In this document: positions 41,875 to 51,659 of the stretch, piece after piece
Position numbering within the stretch: position 1 is the stretch's first letter
Layout of the letters: every line of letters starts with the position of its first letter
NCBI GenBank assembly: GCA_012033205.1
Contig: JAAUSO010000007.1
Coordinates: 1 to 64,000 of the forward strand
Direction of reading: 5' to 3'
Source of the DNA: Richelia sp. SL_2_1
Lineage (GTDB): Bacteria; Cyanobacteriota; Cyanobacteriia; Cyanobacteriales; Nostocaceae
Length of the DNA: 64,000 nucleotides
Program-made: the position numbers and the translations under genes
Notes under the pieces: generated by a model
The model's database searches: none
What the model was told of the DNA's origin: nothing
Seen by the model: only the letters and a program-made list of their open reading frames with translations

Positions 41875-42293
41875 TAGATTTTGGTTTCAAGTCTTTTTAT
41901 AACTATTTTTTTAAGTAGTAATTTTTCAAAACGTTCTCGTAAAATCTTATATTGCTGCTTAAGTTTGAAATTTATGTTTAAAATTTCTTCTCGTGTGCTG
42001 GGTAAATCTAAATAGTCAGGAAGAATCTGAAACTGACTAGCGGTAAAATCATAGCGATCGCCATTTATTCGATTGTAAAAGTGAGGTTGTTCGTTAATGA
42101 AAGTTTTAAGAATTTCTCCACCAAAATACTCATAAATAACAATTGCTGTCACATCACATTGTCCCCGCGCTGGATTATTCTTACTGTATAAAGTACTTGT
42201 TTCAGATGACCAACACTCCACGAGTAGATTTTCTATCAAATTTTTATCCATGCCATTACCGTAGCTTTGCATAACTATAACTTCAATGTCCAA
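41874..42293 (-). CDS. YunG-like protein
   Basis: The 139-residue protein resembles the YunG group of small uncharacterised proteins: CWSSETSTLYSKNNPARGQCDVTAIVIYEYFGGEIL (quoted in part as WSSETSTLYS, NPARGQCDVTA), then FYNRINGDRYDFTASQF. The conserved Cys in GQC and His in PHFYNRI could form a cysteine-protease-like active site, but no activity is established. The C-terminus is a charged helix (LKQQYKILRERFEKLLLKK). An alternative start at residue 8 (MQSYGNG) is equally plausible. Confidence 0.72.
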   Translation of the reverse strand: MDIEVIVMQSYGNGMDKNLIENLLVECWSSETSTLYSKNNPARGQCDVTAIVIYEYFGGEILKTFINEQPHFYNRINGDRYDFTASQFQILPDYLDLPSTREEILNINFKLKQQYKILRERFEKLLLKKIVIKRLETKI

Positions 42294-42343
42294 GGTTAAA
42301 GGTTAAAAGTTATAAATTAGTAATAATAACTGTCAACTGTCAA

Positions 42344-43519
42344 CTAATTCCTAAACAACGGTAAACTGACGGTAAAAGTACTACCAATTCCTTCTTGACT
42401 TTCAAGTACAATTTCACCTCCGTGAGCTTCGACGCATTTTTTAACAATTGATAAACCCAAGCCAGTACCGGGGATTCCCCTCACATTAGAAGCACGATGA
42501 AATGGTTCAAAAAGGTGTTTTTGCTCTTGTATTGGGATACCTATTCCTGAATCTTGAATACTGAAAACTACGGTTCCATTTTGATAAATTAAATCAAAAA
42601 TAACTTTGCTATTTGATAAAGAATATTTAACAGCATTGCCTAATAAATTAGTTAAAATATGATGCAGTAATTTTTCATCTCCTAAAAATTCATTACTATT
42701 TCCCTGGGAATTAAAAACTATATTGATATTTTTTTCAGCAGCAGTTAACTGTATTTCTTCAACTATTGCACGACAAAAAGCTACTAAATCAATTTCGATC
42801 AGTTCACAATTAAGTTTACCAGAATCGGCTCTACCAATAAATGAAGCTTCATCTAACAACAAGGACATATTTTTAATAGCCGAACGAATCATCTGGTAAT
42901 GAATAATTTTTTTATCCGGATTTACTTTTTCATCGGTGTTTTTTAATAGTCCTGCTGCAAGTAAAATAGTATTTAAAGGATTGCGGATATCGTGAGATAG
43001 TATCGATACAAACTCTGATTTAAATTGATTAACTTCTTTGGCTTTTATTAATTCTGCTGTGCTTTCATCAACTCGGTTTTTTAACGATTGATTAAGAGCG
43101 CGTAATGTTTCTAAAACCTGCTTACGTTCTACAGCATAGCGTAAAGAACGCACTAACAATTGTGGATTTATCTGTCGTTTAACAAGATAATCTTGCGCTC
43201 CTTTCCGTACTGCTTCTATAGCTAATTGCTCGTCATTGGTGTTAGTTAAAACCACAATTGGCAAATATGGAGCGCGAATCATTAAAGGTTTCAGGGATTC
43301 TAAACCTTGACTATCCGGTAAAGTTAAATCTAATAAAATTACATCGAATAAACAGGATATAGAAATATTTTCATCAATGGTATCAAGTGCTTCACTCAAT
43401 CTTTTTACATGAACTAAATTAAACTCTTTGAAAGAAGCTTCCTTCAAAAACTCTTCTAATAATCTAGCTTCCGCCAAATTATCTTCTATTAACAATATAT
43501 GTATTGAATCTGCTGTCAT
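42344..43519 (-). CDS. Response regulator-histidine kinase hybrid
   Basis: This 391-residue protein has an N-terminal receiver domain (residues 5-125; acidic pocket IEDN, phospho-acceptor D64 in LLDLTLPDS, K in YLVKRQ). A coiled-coil linker follows and then a HisKA/HATPase_c kinase core (H-box ILSHDIRNPLNTILLA; N-box LGNAVKYS; G-boxes DSGIGIP and GTGLGLSI). Receiver-then-kinase proteins act as phosphorelay intermediates. It is directly downstream of the Rcp-like regulator and the phytochrome kinase on the same strand, so all three may form one light-signalling relay. Confidence 0.93.
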   Translation of the reverse strand: MTADSIHILLIEDNLAEARLLEEFLKEASFKEFNLVHVKRLSEALDTIDENISISCLFDVILLDLTLPDSQGLESLKPLMIRAPYLPIVVLTNTNDEQLAIEAVRKGAQDYLVKRQINPQLLVRSLRYAVERKQVLETLRALNQSLKNRVDESTAELIKAKEVNQFKSEFVSILSHDIRNPLNTILLAAGLLKNTDEKVNPDKKIIHYQMIRSAIKNMSLLLDEASFIGRADSGKLNCELIEIDLVAFCRAIVEEIQLTAAEKNINIVFNSQGNSNEFLGDEKLLHHILTNLLGNAVKYSLSNSKVIFDLIYQNGTVVFSIQDSGIGIPIQEQKHLFEPFHRASNVRGIPGTGLGLSIVKKCVEAHGGEIVLESQEGIGSTFTVSLPLFRN

Positions 43520-43586
43520 TTTCTTTTTTAGGAGTTACTTGACAGTTAACAGTTAATTCCCCCCCCAACCCCATCTCCCCATCTCC

Positions 43587-44090
43587 CTATTCTCTATCTT
43601 CCGGTGGTAAAGTAACTGTTGCTAACCAAAAATCTTCTATTCTTTTAACTATTTGAAACAATTGGCTGATATTGCGAGATTTAGTAATATAACAGTTGAC
43701 GTGTAAATCATAACTATGAAAAATATCATCTTCATTATGTGATGTTGTTAAAACTATCACCGGAATACGCTTGAGTTTTGCATCGGTTTTAATTTCTGCA
43801 AGTACTTCTCTACCATCTTTTTTCGGTAAATTTAGATCCAAGAGAATTAAATCGGGGCGAGGTGCTGTATTATACTCGCCCTCTCTACGCAAAAAAGCCA
43901 TAGCTTCTATTCCATCCCTAACCGTCACCACTTCATGAGGTAAGGAACTGTTTTTTAAAGCTTCTTGGATGAGACGAACATCTGCTTTATTGTCTTCTAC
44001 CAAAAAGATGATTTTGCGTTTTTCTTCCGTTTCTACGCTCACGTTCGCGTCCTTTTGCTGAAATGGTAAAATGGAAAGTTGCACCTTCAC
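43587..44090 (-). CDS. Rcp1-type single-domain response regulator
   Basis: This 167-residue regulator has [20 protein letters not shown] and phospho-acceptor D85 in [17 protein letters not shown], with the Thr/Lys switch residues in [12 protein letters not shown] and YITKSRN. It belongs to the Rcp1 group that dimerises and takes phosphate from cyanobacterial phytochromes. The listed start overlaps the kinase gene by about 104 nt. A later GTG (about 44039, [10 protein letters not shown]) would shorten the overlap and give the usual Rcp1 length. It lacks an output domain. Confidence 0.9.
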   Translation of the reverse strand: MKVQLSILPFQQKDANVSVETEEKRKIIFLVEDNKADVRLIQEALKNSSLPHEVVTVRDGIEAMAFLRREGEYNTAPRPDLILLDLNLPKKDGREVLAEIKTDAKLKRIPVIVLTTSHNEDDIFHSYDLHVNCYITKSRNISQLFQIVKRIEDFWLATVTLPPEDRE

Positions 44091-46292
44091 CTAATTGTGA
44101 TTCTACCCAAATGTTTCCCCGATGACATTCTGCGATTTTTTTACAGATAGCTAAACCCATTCCTGTACCTGGGTATTCATCACGGGTGTGCAATCTTTGA
44201 AATATGACAAAATGCGCTCGCTAAATTGTGGTTCGATTCCGATTCCGTTATCACGTACTGAAAACAGCCATTGGTCTTCTAAACGAGATACACTAATATG
44301 AATTTCCGGTGGTTTTTGACTACGGAATTTAATTGCATTACCAATCAGGTTTTGAAATAGCTGCATTAGTTGGGTACTATCAGCCATTACGGTTGGTAAT
44401 TCGTCGTGGGTAATTGTAGCACCTGTTTGATTAATGCGTCTGCGGAGATTATTTAAAGCTTTTTGTAGAGCTTCTTGTGCGGAAGTTGGTGCAAATTCGA
44501 TACCTTGCATATCTACTTTAGAGTATGCGAGTACATCATCGATCAAAGTTTGCATCAAACTAACTCCTCCGACAACATAACCAATAAACTCGTTAGCATC
44601 TTCATCTAATGCATTTTGATAGCGCATTTCCAAAAGCTGGACATAATTTGCTACTTGATTTAAAGGCTCTTGTAAATCGTGAGAAGCAACGTAAGCAAAC
44701 TTTTTCAATTCAGCATTAGAACGTTCTAAATCTGCTGCTAATAAGGCTAATTCTTCTGCCTGACGCAATACAATATTAACTATCGCTTTACGTAATTCTA
44801 AGGCTGCTTTAATTTCAACAAATTGCCAAGGTAAAGATGTTAAACGAACGGTTTGTTTCCACAATTCAAAGGATTTTCGCGGACATAAACGTAAATTCCC
44901 CTGCTCTTGATTGATTTCAAATGCTTGATTGGGATTACCTCCCCAATTAACCGTTTGAATTACTTCCGGACGGAACCATAATACATAATTTCTTTTACCA
45001 ATGGGAATCGCTAATAATCCACTAGCAATATTTTTGAATCTTTCGGCATCTGGATAAATTTCTGGTAGAGAATTTGTATGGAAAATTTCTTCTTCAACGT
45101 TTTTTTGTAACCAAGTTACTAAATAGTTTAAATCCTCTTCTTTGGGAGTTTCACCGATTAAAGTGTAATTACCACTAAAACAAATTGCCGCACCTTGAGC
45201 GCTAGTTAAATCCAACAAATTTGGCTGATGTTTAACTAAACCTCCAATAAAGTTTTCTTCTTGAGACATATAATCAATCAAAGCAGATTGAATATATGTC
45301 AACTTCATCCGATAATCGTAATCTTCAGTTTCCTCTCTTGTGGAAATTTCACCAAATATCATTCTTCCCAAAAATTCACAAGCTTTTCGCAATTCATAGG
45401 AAACAAATTTCGGTGTTTGATGGTGACAAGCAATCAATCCCCACAATCTACCTTCTTTAATCAAAGAAATAGTTAAAGAAGCACGCACCCCCATATTATG
45501 TAAATATTCGATATGACAGGGATAAGGACTTCTTAAACTTGAATTAATTAAATCAATTGGACGTTCTGTAATTGGATTTAAAATCGGATATATATCTATA
45601 GGTTCGCTCTGAGTATCTGGTATCAATCTAATTAAGTTAGAAAGAAACATCTTTCTCGCTGGTTTAGGAATATCTGACTCTGGAAAATTCAAACCCAGAT
45701 ATGGTTCCATACTTTCGAGTTTATCTTCAGCCAGTACACAACCATGTCCATCTTCATTAAATTTATAAAGCATCACCCGATCAAATCCGGTGACTTTTCG
45801 TACTGTTTCAACAATGATTTGACAATAATGTTCCAGATTAGCGCTTGCTTGTAATTGATTTATAGAAGCTTTTGCTAAATGATAAAAGCTTAAAAAAGGA
45901 ATATTATCCTCTGAAATTGCCGGTTCTAATTCTAAGAATAAAATCCCTTCTGAATTACGATGAAATACTGCATCAAATACAGCATATTCTTCTCTTCTTT
46001 TTTTCACCCAAATTTTTGTTGGATTAGTAAAATCAAGAGAATCTTCCGCTAAACGAGATTTGATTCTTCCTATTTGATAAGGGTCTAATAAATCTTCTAA
46101 ATTTGCTTCTAAAAGCTGTTCTAAAGAAACATCGAGAACCCAAGCCGCATTCCGACTAACTTGTAAAATCTTTAATTCCGGTTCTTGCAGAACAAGCAAT
46201 ACTCCATGATGCTGAATTTCACTACCTAGATTAATCGCTGGTTCTTTTAAATTTGTTAAATCTAAGGAACTTAAGTTTGAATCTATTAACAT
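43987..46292 (-). pseudogene. Cyanobacterial phytochrome histidine kinase, frameshifted at the C-terminus
   Basis: The protein has PAS (about 18-125), GAF (about 145-320), PHY (about 330-510) and HisKA-HATPase domains. C259-H260 (SPYPCHIEYL) is the bilin-attachment site, at the same number as in Cph1, and FPESDIP is the PxSDIP lumen motif. The H-box is ASHDLQEPLNQV. The reading frame leaves homology after QFSERI (stop at 44151). One missing T in ATTTTGTC (about 44212) would continue it as [38 protein letters not shown] and GATFHFTI, ending at 43987. Without it the last ATP-binding boxes are lost. Real mutation and sequencing error both remain possible. Confidence 0.88.
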
Positions 46293-46615
46293 TATCAGCC
46301 TCCAATATTTTTTCTTTTAGTCTCAATCAATTACGGTATAAATTAAAATTTCTGACAAATGATTTTGGTATATATTATTCAACCAATCAATTAATTTAGC
46401 GTTTTCAATATAACAAACTAATACAAGGATTTACGATAAGAATCATCAACAAATAACTAGTTATTGCAGTAGCAAGAACATCATTTTTAATCACAAAATA
46501 TCAAATAATGTTAAAAAATATGTAAAATTAATACATTAAATTAATAAATTAATTTGAGAAATCAGCTTGAGAAGTCGGGTTTTGATCAAAAACCTGACTT
46601 TTCAATCACGAAAGA
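46293..46615. other. Intergenic region, hairpin at 46568-46605
   Basis: This AT-rich gap contains AGAAGTCGGGTTTTGATC followed by a complementary CAAAAACCTGACTTTT, a short member of the GTCGGG hairpin family. Nothing else is visible. Confidence 0.55.
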
Positions 46616-48175
46616 TTAAATCCAAGAACTGAACCACATTCGCAATTTATAAGCATCAGCAGAAAGAGGTAAACCTAAATATATCGGCATCCAAAAGATC
46701 AAAGCAATAATAATCAGAAAAGTCACCGCTACTCCAAAGGCGCTAAGTTCAATATGATAGCTACGCAAACATTTATCTATCAGCCACGCTAAAGCCATAA
46801 ATGCGAATACTACAGCAGTCATATAATGATAGATGAAAACACAGCGATTCACTTTTACCCAAGGTAGTAAATTCGCAGCATAATTCAAGACTAAATATAA
46901 AGCAATTCCAGTATCAATAGAAAATGAAGAATTAAAAGATAAACGCTTTTGTTCAATGGAAGGAATTACTATTTGTCTAATCAAAAGAGCGACAATTAAT
47001 AATACAATCGCAGCAAAACTAAACCACCATAAAAATGGATTGCCCATTGCATGAACATCATATATTACCTTACCAGTATTTGCAGGTAAAGGTGGTCCGA
47101 TATTCGGTACGGGTTCATTTACATTTAATGCTCTTTGGTAAAAATAAGCAATTGGACGAGTTAATAATGGCCATTTGTACCAAGCTGCACAGTAAGGATG
47201 GACACTCGAAGTATTACCACCCAGACGACTATGAAAAGATAAAATTTGTTGATGAACGGATATTAATCCGTATTTGGGATTTTGTAGCAGATGAGGTATC
47301 CAAATTAAACCATAGGCAATCAACGGGATTATTCCTAAGTAAAATGCAACAGTAAAAATCTTCAGTTGACCAATTTTTTGTAGCGGTAACAATAAAGGTT
47401 TTTCTCTAATTTCTTGGGGTACAGCTAATGTAGTTGTAGATTGTCTTAATTCTGTTGGGGAATAAGTTGTAGAATAATCTGAATCAATTTCAAGATTTTT
47501 TCTTTGACTAATTGCTATATCCTTCGCTGCAAAATGTTGCTTTAGCCAAGCGAATATCCAGTTTAAATATATGCCGATTAAAAAAAATAACCCATTCCAT
47601 TTTGTCGCGATTGCAGCACCAAAACTAATTCCAGAAAGTATCAAATAAAACTTGTGTCGCTTTTTAGTATTTCCTAAAGCGAGTAATAACAACCATTGTC
47701 CCAATAATCCAAAGATAACTATATATTGATTAATTAAAGCATAGCGAGACTCAACCAAAAATATCCCGTCGCAAGCTGCAAATAAACCAGCTAAAAAAGC
47801 GAAACTACGACGATAACTCAATTGATAAGCAATTCCAGCAATAATTAGAGGAATAAAAGCACCAAACAGCGCATTAATCCAGCGATAACTCCAAGGAGTA
47901 CGCGCTACACCTGTAAGAATGTTTACCGTATCTTGTCCAAAAGGAAAATAAGAACTCAACCACATTCCAATAGCAATGATATATTTTCCTAATGGTGGAT
48001 GACCATCAAAAAATGGAGTTTGAGTTAGATAGTTTTGAGCAAACTTCGCATAGTATACCTCATCAAATACCAGGGTGTTGAATCGTCCCAAACCCCAAAA
48101 TCTTAAGCTAATTGACAGCAAAAACACCAACAATATGCCAATTTTAAACCAAGAAGAAGACTGTTTTTTAGTCAT
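46616..48175 (-). CDS. Dolichyl-phosphate-mannose-protein mannosyltransferase-like protein (GT39)
   Basis: This is a 519-residue polytopic membrane protein with about ten to eleven hydrophobic helices. The first loop has the acidic motif LVFDEVYYAKFAQNYL, followed by FFDGHPPLGKYIIAIG; both are hallmarks of PMT-type enzymes that use lipid-linked sugars. The LSFHSRLGGNTSSVHPYCA loop also fits the family (MIR-free bacterial type). It would glycosylate an exported protein. The Ser/Thr-rich loop at about residues 220-262 (SDYSTTYSPTELRQSTTT) is likely exposed. Partner proteins are not in the window. Confidence 0.86.
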   Translation of the reverse strand: MTKKQSSSWFKIGILLVFLLSISLRFWGLGRFNTLVFDEVYYAKFAQNYLTQTPFFDGHPPLGKYIIAIGMWLSSYFPFGQDTVNILTGVARTPWSYRWINALFGAFIPLIIAGIAYQLSYRRSFAFLAGLFAACDGIFLVESRYALINQYIVIFGLLGQWLLLLALGNTKKRHKFYLILSGISFGAAIATKWNGLFFLIGIYLNWIFAWLKQHFAAKDIAISQRKNLEIDSDYSTTYSPTELRQSTTTLAVPQEIREKPLLLPLQKIGQLKIFTVAFYLGIIPLIAYGLIWIPHLLQNPKYGLISVHQQILSFHSRLGGNTSSVHPYCAAWYKWPLLTRPIAYFYQRALNVNEPVPNIGPPLPANTGKVIYDVHAMGNPFLWWFSFAAIVLLIVALLIRQIVIPSIEQKRLSFNSSFSIDTGIALYLVLNYAANLLPWVKVNRCVFIYHYMTAVVFAFMALAWLIDKCLRSYHIELSAFGVAVTFLIIIALIFWMPIYLGLPLSADAYKLRMWFSSWI

Positions 48176-48329
48176 CAGTTTAGTCTAGCCCAAACTCAAT
48201 ATGATATCAGGACGTGCAGTTACGTCCCTACATTATTGAAGCGCATTTTTGATTTATTTTCTTGCAAATCTAATTTGAATTATAAATCTTTCAGATGATT
48301 GCGATCGCGATTGCTGATTGCCAAAGTTT

Positions 48330-50165
48330 TCATTCCATCAAAATCAACCGCAAGGAATCTAAACTCACATACCAAGGAAAGGACTGAACTTTAATTTTTG
48401 TCCATTTTTCCTTAAAAATTTCAGCTTGTAGATGATAATCACGAACATTTTCAGCAGAACTTTGTAATTTTAAAAACAATGTCATTCGATGGGGAGTTTC
48501 GATGCAGTTTGCTAACCAACATGGAAAAGTATTTTCCCGGTCTGCATTGTTGGTAAAATTAACTTGATGTGCGCGAATCCCGATATAAGATAAATTATCT
48601 GGGATTGTTTCTATGACTCGTAATCTACAGCCCCAATCAACAGCTTCTACTTCTTGCGGCGCTACAACTACAGCAGGGGAAAAGTTTTTACAACCTGTAA
48701 TTTGAGCAACTGTAACAGTGGATGGTCGTTCAAAAACCTCTTGTTTAGAACCATATTGTACAGCTTTTCCTCGTTCCAATACCAATAAATTTGGGCAAAT
48801 TCGGTAAGCTTCTTCCATATTGTGAGTTACCAATAAGGATACACCACCGTAATCAGCCAGCTTTGCGATCATTTCCTGTTCCATCTGGCTGCGTAGATAG
48901 GTATCCAACGCTGAAAATGGCTCATCTAATAGTAGCGCTTCCGGTTGGGAAGCTAATGCCCTTGCTAAGGCTACTCGTTGTTGTTGTCCCCCTGAAAGTT
49001 GGTGTGGATATCTATCTCCCAATCCCGGTAACTGTAGCGCGACTAATTGAGCTTCCACTTGTTGTTTAATAGCTGTACTCGATAAACCTTTAGGTAAACC
49101 AAAAGCAATATTTTTTTCTACCGTCATGTGGGGAAACAAAGCGTAATTCTGGACTAAAAAACCAATTTTGCGATCGCGTGATGGTACATTAATTTTTTGT
49201 TGCGAATCAAACAACACCCGTCCATTTAAAATAATTTTACCTTCCGACGGTGTTTCTACCCCTGCCAAACAGCGTAAAATCATACTCTTACCAGCTCCAG
49301 AACTCCCCAATAATCCTAAAGGTTGGGTATCTGCACTGAATGATACTTGTAAATCAAAATCGGCAAGTTGCTTGTATATATCAACAATTAACGGGGAGTT
49401 AGGAGTTATGAGTGAGGAGTGAGGAGTGATTTGTGAAGAGTTAGGAGTTAAGAGTGAGGAATGAGGAGTTAGTTGCATATTCTTGCCTGTTCTCCCTCTT
49501 CTCTTACTCCGTGATTCCTGCCAAATATTCACCCCAGTAATTCCTGATAAAGATGTAGCCATAATTACCAGCGACCAAAACCAAGCTTCGTTATTATCTC
49601 CTCCTTCCACAGCAAAATAAATCGCTAAGGGTATGGTTTGAGTTTGTCCAGGAATATTACCTGCTAACATCAAAGTTGCCCCAAATTCTCCCAACGCACG
49701 AGCAAAAGCTAATGTAGTCCCTGCTAAAATCCCAGGTAGCGATAGGGGTAACATAATCCGCAAAAATACTGTTGCTTGAGAAGCTCCAAGAGTTTTTGCT
49801 ACTAGTAGAATATTTTGATCGATTTGTTCAAAAGCACCCAAAGCCGTGCGATACATCAATGGAAAAGAAACAACAGTCGCCGCGATCGCAGCTCCATACC
49901 AGTTAAAAACAACACTAAAGCCACCGAATTTATCCAGAAATTGCCCTGCCGGACCAAATTTACCAAAAAACATCAACAGCAAAAAACCAACGACAGTGGG
50001 AGGCAAAACCAAGGGAGAAACAAATATTCCTTCAATAAACGACTTACCTTTACCACGATATTCCAGCATCCAATAAGCAGCCGCAATCCCAACAAAAAAG
50101 GTAATTACTGTTGCGAGTAAAGAAGTTTTTACTGATATCCACAGGGGAGTTAAATCTTGAGGCAT
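48330..50165 (-). CDS. modBC: ModB-ModC fusion, molybdate ABC transporter
   Basis: This is a 611-residue fusion. Residues about 1-220 are the permease ModB, with five to six membrane helices and the EAA loop AKTLGASQATVFLRIMLPLSL. Residues from about 260 are the ATPase ModC: Walker A GSSGAGKS, Q-loop FLVQNYALFPHM, signature LSGGQQQRVALARAL, Walker B LLLDEPFSALD and H-loop VTHNMEEA. The C-terminus lacks a clear Mop/TOBE pair and may be degenerate. Between the halves is a repeat-encoded linker of TPHSSLLTPNSSQI type. ModBC fusions are known in filamentous cyanobacteria. modA is upstream with a 113-bp gap. Confidence 0.95.
   Translation of the reverse strand: MPQDLTPLWISVKTSLLATVITFFVGIAAAYWMLEYRGKGKSFIEGIFVSPLVLPPTVVGFLLLMFFGKFGPAGQFLDKFGGFSVVFNWYGAAIAATVVSFPLMYRTALGAFEQIDQNILLVAKTLGASQATVFLRIMLPLSLPGILAGTTLAFARALGEFGATLMLAGNIPGQTQTIPLAIYFAVEGGDNNEAWFWSLVIMATSLSGITGVNIWQESRSKRRGRTGKNMQLTPHSSLLTPNSSQITPHSSLITPNSPLIVDIYKQLADFDLQVSFSADTQPLGLLGSSGAGKSMILRCLAGVETPSEGKIILNGRVLFDSQQKINVPSRDRKIGFLVQNYALFPHMTVEKNIAFGLPKGLSSTAIKQQVEAQLVALQLPGLGDRYPHQLSGGQQQRVALARALASQPEALLLDEPFSALDTYLRSQMEQEMIAKLADYGGVSLLVTHNMEEAYRICPNLLVLERGKAVQYGSKQEVFERPSTVTVAQITGCKNFSPAVVVAPQEVEAVDWGCRLRVIETIPDNLSYIGIRAHQVNFTNNADRENTFPCWLANCIETPHRMTLFLKLQSSAENVRDYHLQAEIFKEKWTKIKVQSFPWYVSLDSLRLILME
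49395..49474. repeat. Heptamer repeats encoding the ModB-ModC linker
   Basis: Repeated GAGTTAG/GAGTGAG units are read in frame as (T/S)P(H/N)SS..IT repeats. The same heptamers occur between genes (25430-25470). Confidence 0.87.
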
Positions 50166-50278
50166 AGTTTATTTCGTAATTACTGTAAAGCCCTGTTTTT
50201 CAAATACAGATTTGGCTATTAATAAATAACAGCCAACTAGAGTTATTTGTAGAAATACAATCCTGAAATCAAATATGA

Positions 50279-51079
50279 TTAAGGTAAGATAAATCCGTAT
50301 TTTTTAAACACAGCTTGAGCTGGTTCGCTAGATAAATAGTTAAGAAACTCTTTGGCAGCAGCAACCTTCTTACTTTGTTTCAATACTGCCATTGGATAAA
50401 CTATGGGTAAATGATATTTCTCATCCGCAGCAACCACAGTTTTGACTTTGTGAGAAATTTTGGCATCGGTTCGATAAACTAAACCCGCATCAGCATTACC
50501 AGCTTCCACCGCAGCTAAAACTTGACGTACATTGTTACCGTAAACAAATTTTGGCTTTACTTGATTGAAAATACCTAACTTTTGCAGCACTTGCTCTGCA
50601 TATTCTCCTGCTGGTACACTTCTGGGTTCACCAATCGCAATTTTCTTGATATTATCTTTAGTTAAGTTAAAAAAACTGGTTACACCAACCGTACTTTTGG
50701 GAACAATCAACACCAAACGGTTCTTAACTAATATACTGCGAGTACCTGCAACTAATTTCCCTGACTGTTCCAAGCTATCTACTTGATTTTTACCCGCAGA
50801 GATCAAAATATCGGCTGGAGCGCCTTGGTGAATTTGTTGCATCAAAGCACCAGAAGCGCCAAAATTGTAATTGATGGAAACTCCAGGATTACTTTTTTGG
50901 TAATTGCCTTTAACTTCTTCCATCGCGTCTTTTAAACTAGCGGCAGTAGATACTAGTAAACTGGTATTTGATTGTGCCACTACAGTCGAAGCAGAAGCAG
51001 CTAGCAAAGGTAAGCCAATTGTCAACAACAAACTGGCAATCATCGCACCAACGAAAGCAAAAAGTTGTCTTCTGTTCAT
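50279..51079 (-). CDS. modA: Molybdate ABC transporter substrate-binding protein
   Basis: This is a periplasmic ModA of 266 residues from the ATG at 51079; a TTG 9 bp upstream is possible. The signal peptide is residues about 1-36 (MNRRQLFAFVGAMIASLLLT). The oxyanion-binding residues are in VSTAASLKDAMEEV, FGASGALMQQIHQGAPADILISA and the terminal VYPMAVLKQS. It hands molybdate or tungstate to ModBC. The divergent RHH-Mop gene with TTACCAA palindromes upstream suggests molybdate-responsive control. Molybdenum would serve nitrate reductase or nitrogenase. Confidence 0.95.
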   Translation of the reverse strand: MNRRQLFAFVGAMIASLLLTIGLPLLAASASTVVAQSNTSLLVSTAASLKDAMEEVKGNYQKSNPGVSINYNFGASGALMQQIHQGAPADILISAGKNQVDSLEQSGKLVAGTRSILVKNRLVLIVPKSTVGVTSFFNLTKDNIKKIAIGEPRSVPAGEYAEQVLQKLGIFNQVKPKFVYGNNVRQVLAAVEAGNADAGLVYRTDAKISHKVKTVVAADEKYHLPIVYPMAVLKQSKKVAAAKEFLNYLSSEPAQAVFKKYGFILP

Positions 51080-51149
51080 TATTGACAAATAATGAGAAGT
51101 TTTCTCGTCAAATTAATGGTTGTTTTTATAGTACCAACTTTTTACCAAC

Positions 51150-51168
51150 TTACCAATTAATTTGGTAA
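51150..51168. promoter_or_regulatory. TTACCAA-N5-TTGGTAA operator
   Basis: A perfect 7-bp-arm palindrome with a 5-bp centre sits immediately upstream of the RHH-Mop start, with two extra ACCAACTT half-sites at 51133 and 51144. It lies in the divergent modA/regulator gap. Confidence 0.75.
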
Positions 51169-51173
51169 TATTT

Positions 51174-51659
51174 ATGCCAAGAAAAGAACAAGGATGGGTT
51201 ACATTCCAAACATCAGAGGAAGAGCGGAAAATCCTCGAAGATTTCTGCCACCAGTCTCAGCGGACTAAAACTGAGATTTTACGGGAAATGGTGCGGACTT
51301 TGGGTAAGCATTCTTCACCACCATTACCAACCGAAGCCGAGCAAATTGAGAGTAAAAAAAACCGCAAAAAATCCACCAAGCAACAAAATGTAGATAATAT
51401 TGATACGGACATCCTACCCGATGTAGAAATTAGCAGTCAAAAGAAGGCATTAAAAGTTAGTTCTCGCAATACTCTTAAAGGTGTAGTTACACGGATTATC
51501 CCCGGAGCCGTGAATAGTGAAGTGACGCTAGAGATTGTCCATAAAGTCAAACTCACTTCAGTAATTACCAGAGTCTCAGCCGAAGAGCTCAAACTTGCTG
51601 TAGGAGAAGAAGCTTATGCAGTAATTAAATCTACAGATATTGCGATCGCGATAGAGTAG
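51174..51659 (+). CDS. Ribbon-helix-helix regulator fused to a Mop/TOBE molybdate-binding domain
   Basis: The 161-residue protein (ATG at 51174) has an RHH-type N-terminus (WVTFQTSEEERKILEDFCHQSQRTKTEILREMV, about residues 6-40, quoted here as WVTFQTSEEERKILEDFCHQ and SQRTKTEILREMV). A charged linker of about 50 residues follows, then a single Mop/TOBE domain from about 90 (SSRNTLKGVVTRIIPGAVNS; SVITRVSAEELKL; YAVIKSTDIAIA). Mop domains bind molybdate. Classical ModE uses a winged helix, so this is a different construction. It is divergent from modA and probably represses modA-modBC when molybdate is sufficient. Confidence 0.85.
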   Translation: MPRKEQGWVTFQTSEEERKILEDFCHQSQRTKTEILREMVRTLGKHSSPPLPTEAEQIESKKNRKKSTKQQNVDNIDTDILPDVEISSQKKALKVSSRNTLKGVVTRIIPGAVNSEVTLEIVHKVKLTSVITRVSAEELKLAVGEEAYAVIKSTDIAIAIE

